Below are positions 4,831 to 8,004 of a stretch of 8,004 bases of DNA, in pieces. The stretch is from Verrucomicrobia bacterium UBA1731 (GTDB lineage Bacteria > Verrucomicrobiota > Kiritimatiellia > RFP12 > UBA1067). Made by a program: the position numbers and the translations under genes. A model generated the notes under the pieces. That model saw only the letters and a list, made by a program, of their open reading frames with translations. It did no database searches and was not told the origin of the DNA. The stretch lies in the NCBI GenBank assembly GCA_002317575.1, contig DCIH01000071.1, positions 14,297-22,300 of the forward strand, written 5' to 3'. Numbering within the stretch: position 1 is the first letter of the stretch; each line of letters starts with the position of its first letter.

Positions 4831-7800
4831 CTATCGGATGTCGACGGGAATCCGCCCGCGGGGCGTGGCGACGCTGCCTTTCACGGACAATCCTGGCACG
4901 CGCGGTTTCACCTCGTACGTCGCGTAGCCGGGCGCCGTCGGACGAACGCCCATCACGTATTCGGTGATGTACCAGGCGATCATCGCACTCCACCCGTGGC
5001 ACAGCGAACCGCTGCCGCCCGCATATTTAGGGCCCTGCGACGTCTCCCACCAGGTCGTCGTTCCGGCGTCGATCTGCGCACGGTAAAGCGACACGATCTT
5101 CTCGTGCGCCCATGGACGGTCCGCGTCCGTGCCGTTTTCCCACACGCCCTTCACGAGATACCGCAGCGTCGCGAGCGACTGCACGCCGAATTTGTCCGTC
5201 TTCAGCGCATCCAGCACGCGGCGGCGTTTCGCCGCCGGCACGAGTCCTCGCTCCAGGAACAGCGACTGGATGAGTGCGTGGTACTGTTCCTTTTCGCCGC
5301 GGTCGTTGATGCAGTCGGCGTAACCGCCCTTCGCTTCGTCCCAGTAGTACGCCTCGGCCCGCACACCGAGTTCGCGCGCAGTCGCTTCGAGGCGATCCGC
5401 GAACGCACCGTCCCCTTCCGCGCGGAAGAGCGGCGCCAGCGCCAAAAGCGCCTCGTGCAGGTACAGGTTGTAGAACGCGTTCGGCGGAAAGGCGTTGTAC
5501 TCCATCTGCGGCGCTTCGCAGTAGTCCCAGCGCGGCTTGTCGTCCGGCGGCAGATAGAGACCGTCCTTGCGCACGGCGAGAATCTTCCCGAGCATGTCCT
5601 TGAGCTGCGGCGCCAGACGGCGGAAGAGCGACGCGTCGCCCGAGTACCACCCGTATTCCGCAATGGACGTCATCCACGGGAATGTGAACATCGGAATGAA
5701 CAGTTCGCCGCCGTACGGTTCGGCCGCCTTGATGAAACCGTTCGACTTCGCGCCGGCCGCGTAGAGTTCGATCATCGCCGCCGCGTGTTCGTAGTCGCCG
5801 AACATGCCGTAGGAAAAGAGCTGCTGGTTGCGCGCGTCGTACGGACAGATCGACTGCTCGCGTCCGGGGCAGTTTTCGTACTTCTCGTGGCGGCAGCAGC
5901 GGAGCGTCCGCCAGGAAATGTCCCACGCCTTCTCCCAAAACGGATTGGAGCACGCGAACGCCGGCTTGTCCATGCCCGGCACGTTCACCTCCTCGAGTCC
6001 GCATTCGGCGACTTCGACGTCCGCGTCCACCGGATAGCGCAGCTCGAAATAGCGGCACCCGTACCGACGGAACCAATGGCGGTATTCCTGCGCGCCCGCC
6101 CGCGTCACGTAGCGGTCGAGCACCTCGCGCCCGTTCTTCCTGTCGGTGCAATCGGACAACCGACCGTTCGGCTGCAGGTATTCGCCGTTGACGATTTCGA
6201 CCGTCGCGCCCGCCTTCGCCGTTTTCAATTTGAACCGCAGGAGTCCCGTGCGTTCTTCGCCCAGATCGTACACGCGGAAACCGTCTCCCGATGTCACCAC
6301 CTTGCCCGGCACGAACGCGCCGCGCGGACACGGCGGCAAAGGCCGCTTGACGGGCGCCGCCCGCGTCGCCGCCAGCACGGCCCCTCGCGCAGAGGCGTTT
6401 CCCGCAGTAGAGCAGTTCGTCCCGAACTGCGGATTGGCGTCCCCCGCATCCCCGCGCGCGTCATACGCCCACGTCCAATTCAACGACACGAACGACTTCG
6501 TGCGCGCGCCAGTCGCGTAGCCCGCAATGCGCTCCCCGCGCCAGTGCGTTCCCGAACCGTCCACGCGCGCGCCACGCGCGTCCAACACCTCCGCCCACAC
6601 GCCCGGCAGCCCGTCGTTGTGCGACGTAAAGACCCCGTTACCGTACCACACGTCCACCTGCAACGCGCGGTCCTTGCGCCCCATCGGGAGCGCGATTTCC
6701 GAATACGTCTTCCGCCACGGATGGTCCGTGTACTGTCCGAACCCGACGGGTTCGCCGTCCACGTATGCGACGAAGTTCCCCGCCACGGAGATGCGCAGCG
6801 TGGCGGCGGACTCCGGCAGCGGCGCCGTGAAGCGCGCGTATGTGTTCGTCTGCGGATCGGTATCGGTCCAAATCCACTGCGGCTCGGGAACGGCACGCGC
6901 CTTCTTCGAAAACAGGAACCACTCGGGCTGCATCTGTCCGAACGTCCAATGCGGCGTCCAGCGCGCACCCGCCGTTCCGCATCCCACATACCGCCCGTCC
7001 TCCGCCAAACGCGAAATCCGCGCGCTGCGCCACGCTCCGTCCACCGCGAACGCCAAATCGTCGCGCACGTCGCCGGACAGGTTGTTCACCATCACCAGCA
7101 TCTCGTCGCCGTCGGCGGAGACGTTCGCGAGCGTCCAGATTCCGGGCACGTCCAGCGCGCACACGGGCGGCGCTTCGCCACCCAACCGCGCGAACAGATT
7201 CCGCACCAGCTCCTGCTTGCGCAAGTTGTAAAGCCCGGACGAGCGGTTGCGCGTGAGCGACGTCGCCAGGAGCGCGACGCGGCCGCCGAGCGCGTTCGTC
7301 GCGAACGTGACGGACGGCGTCACGACTTGGCCGCCCACGCCCGTGAATTCGCACCACGTCTCCGTGCCGGCGCGCGGCTTGAGCGTGGCGAACTGTTCCA
7401 CCGTCCCTTCCGTGCCGGCGCACAGGATGTAGAACGCGTTCACGGTGCGCCCTTTGCGCGAGAGTCCGGCGGCCGGCAGGATGCGCTCGCCGACCACCGG
7501 CAGACGGCCCTCCGCAAGCGTCACGTCTGCGCCCAGAAAATCGCCGAAACCGCGTCCCGCGAGCTGCGCCGCGGCCGTCGCGTCCAGCAGGACGCCGCCC
7601 GCGAGAAGCGCGCGGATTTCCTCGTCCGGCATCGTTTCCGTGACGTTGCCGATCACCAGCGCGGGGCCTTTCGCGTCCTTGCGCGTCGTGTACGGGATGC
7701 CGAATTTGGACAGCATGAACGCGCCGTCCGCGAGCTGGGAGCAGTGCCCGTACCCGACGCCGCGCGTGAGCGAGAAGTCCTCGGACCGCCACACGTTCCG

Positions 7801-8004
7801 GACGCCCGCCAGACGCGCCTTGCGCGTTTCGATGAAATCGAGCACGGCGTCCAGCCGCGGCTTCGCCGCGCGGTAGGCGTCCACGTAGCCGGGATCCTCG
7901 AGCGGATCGTCGAGATACTGCAGACAGTAGAACAGGATGTTCTGCGAACCCGCGAAGAGCGAGCCGGCCATGAGCGAGAGCATCTGCGACGCGGACGTGT
8001 AGAA
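4831..8004 (-). CDS. Large multidomain glycosidase with C-terminal GH78 alpha-L-rhamnosidase module (partial, 5' end beyond window)
   Basis: The frame is open to the window edge, so the start is outside; residues are numbered from the Met at 7983. Residues 1-60 look like the end of an upstream catalytic barrel (FAGSQNILFYCLQYLDDP). About 75-185 resembles the glutaminase-fold trimerisation domain of GH42-type enzymes (DEEIRALLAGGVLLD). A jelly-roll with FVAYVDGEPVGFG (404-416) and VWYGNG (445-450) resembles the Bac_rhamnosid_N region. About 565-670 is the concanavalin-like GH78 domain (GFRVYDLGEERTG). The (alpha/alpha)6 catalytic barrel runs from about 673 to 1000, with N704-C-P-G-R-E709 and D716 in the acid region and TTTWWE980 as the probable base; a C-terminal beta domain (ATYEVKPRVPG) ends the protein. 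It would release alpha-L-rhamnose from plant or microbial polysaccharides. A palindromic repeat is embedded at residues about 510-535. The membrane protein gene follows after 12 bp. Confidence 0.93.
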   Translation of the reverse strand, partial: FYTSASQMLSLMAGSLFAGSQNILFYCLQYLDDPLEDPGYVDAYRAAKPRLDAVLDFIETRKARLAGVRNVWRSEDFSLTRGVGYGHCSQLADGAFMLSKFGIPYTTRKDAKGPALVIGNVTETMPDEEIRALLAGGVLLDATAAAQLAGRGFGDFLGADVTLAEGRLPVVGERILPAAGLSRKGRTVNAFYILCAGTEGTVEQFATLKPRAGTETWCEFTGVGGQVVTPSVTFATNALGGRVALLATSLTRNRSSGLYNLRKQELVRNLFARLGGEAPPVCALDVPGIWTLANVSADGDEMLVMVNNLSGDVRDDLAFAVDGAWRSARISRLAEDGRYVGCGTAGARWTPHWTFGQMQPEWFLFSKKARAVPEPQWIWTDTDPQTNTYARFTAPLPESAATLRISVAGNFVAYVDGEPVGFGQYTDHPWRKTYSEIALPMGRKDRALQVDVWYGNGVFTSHNDGLPGVWAEVLDARGARVDGSGTHWRGERIAGYATGARTKSFVSLNWTWAYDARGDAGDANPQFGTNCSTAGNASARGAVLAATRAAPVKRPLPPCPRGAFVPGKVVTSGDGFRVYDLGEERTGLLRFKLKTAKAGATVEIVNGEYLQPNGRLSDCTDRKNGREVLDRYVTRAGAQEYRHWFRRYGCRYFELRYPVDADVEVAECGLEEVNVPGMDKPAFACSNPFWEKAWDISWRTLRCCRHEKYENCPGREQSICPYDARNQQLFSYGMFGDYEHAAAMIELYAAGAKSNGFIKAAEPYGGELFIPMFTFPWMTSIAEYGWYSGDASLFRRLAPQLKDMLGKILAVRKDGLYLPPDDKPRWDYCEAPQMEYNAFPPNAFYNLYLHEALLALAPLFRAEGDGAFADRLEATARELGVRAEAYYWDEAKGGYADCINDRGEKEQYHALIQSLFLERGLVPAAKRRRVLDALKTDKFGVQSLATLRYLVKGVWENGTDADRPWAHEKIVSLYRAQIDAGTTTWWETSQGPKYAGGSGSLCHGWSAMIAWYITEYVMGVRPTAPGYATYEVKPRVPGLSVKGSVATPRGRIPVDIR
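6412..6440. repeat. Palindromic repeat copy 3, inside the rhamnosidase coding sequence
   Basis: 6412-6430 reads GCAGTTCG-TCC-CGAACTGC, a perfect 8-bp stem with the same TCC loop as the intergenic copies. It is followed by GGATTGGCGT (6431-6440), identical to the ten bases after copy 2. Compared with copy 2, one stem pair has changed on both sides (G-C to T-A), so pairing is kept. On the coding strand it encodes ANPQFGTNC (residues 516-524) in a low-complexity linker between the jelly-roll and the concanavalin-like domain, without breaking the frame. Confidence 0.8.

Overview
The window is a GC-rich bacterial chromosome segment in which every gene that can be supported lies on the minus strand, so transcription runs from high to low coordinates. 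The gene mix suggests a polysaccharide-degrading anaerobe of the Verrucomicrobiota/Kiritimatiellae or Lentisphaerae kind. That mix is a very large rhamnosidase-type enzyme, a haem-motif beta-propeller protein paired with a polytopic membrane protein, and palindromic repeats with one copy inside a gene. This assignment is inference from gene content and composition; no phylogenetic marker was tested.

Layout in transcription order. (1) 8004-4831: a giant glycosidase, cut by the window edge. It carries the tail of an upstream module, a glutaminase-fold-like region, a jelly-roll and a complete GH78 alpha-L-rhamnosidase module. (2) 4818-3355: a 487-aa multi-pass membrane protein with a soluble C-terminal half, resembling the DUF6057 group. 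(3) 3358-1973: a 461-aa TolB/PD40 beta-propeller with one CXXCH haem-attachment motif. These three genes are spaced by 12 bp and by a 4-bp ATGA overlap, so they form an operon-like block probably concerned with handling rhamnose-containing glycans at the cell envelope. (4) 1972-1556: a non-coding stretch rich in palindromic repeats. (5) 1512-1438: tRNA-Thr(UGU) with its own well-formed promoter. (6) 1371-541 and 529-1: accD and accA, the two carboxyltransferase subunits of acetyl-CoA carboxylase, behind a perfect extended -10 promoter; accA runs off the window.

The most unusual signal is a family of short palindromes with an invariant CG-TCC-CG apex on 8-bp stems. Two perfect copies and one near-perfect inverted copy lie in the intergenic region. 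A fourth copy lies in frame inside the rhamnosidase gene, about 4.7 kb away. Two copies differ by a compensatory base-pair change in the stem and share the same 10-base right flank, which points to a mobile or selected structured element (REP/BIME-like, or comparable to the protein-embedded Rickettsia palindromic elements). No transposase is visible in the window.
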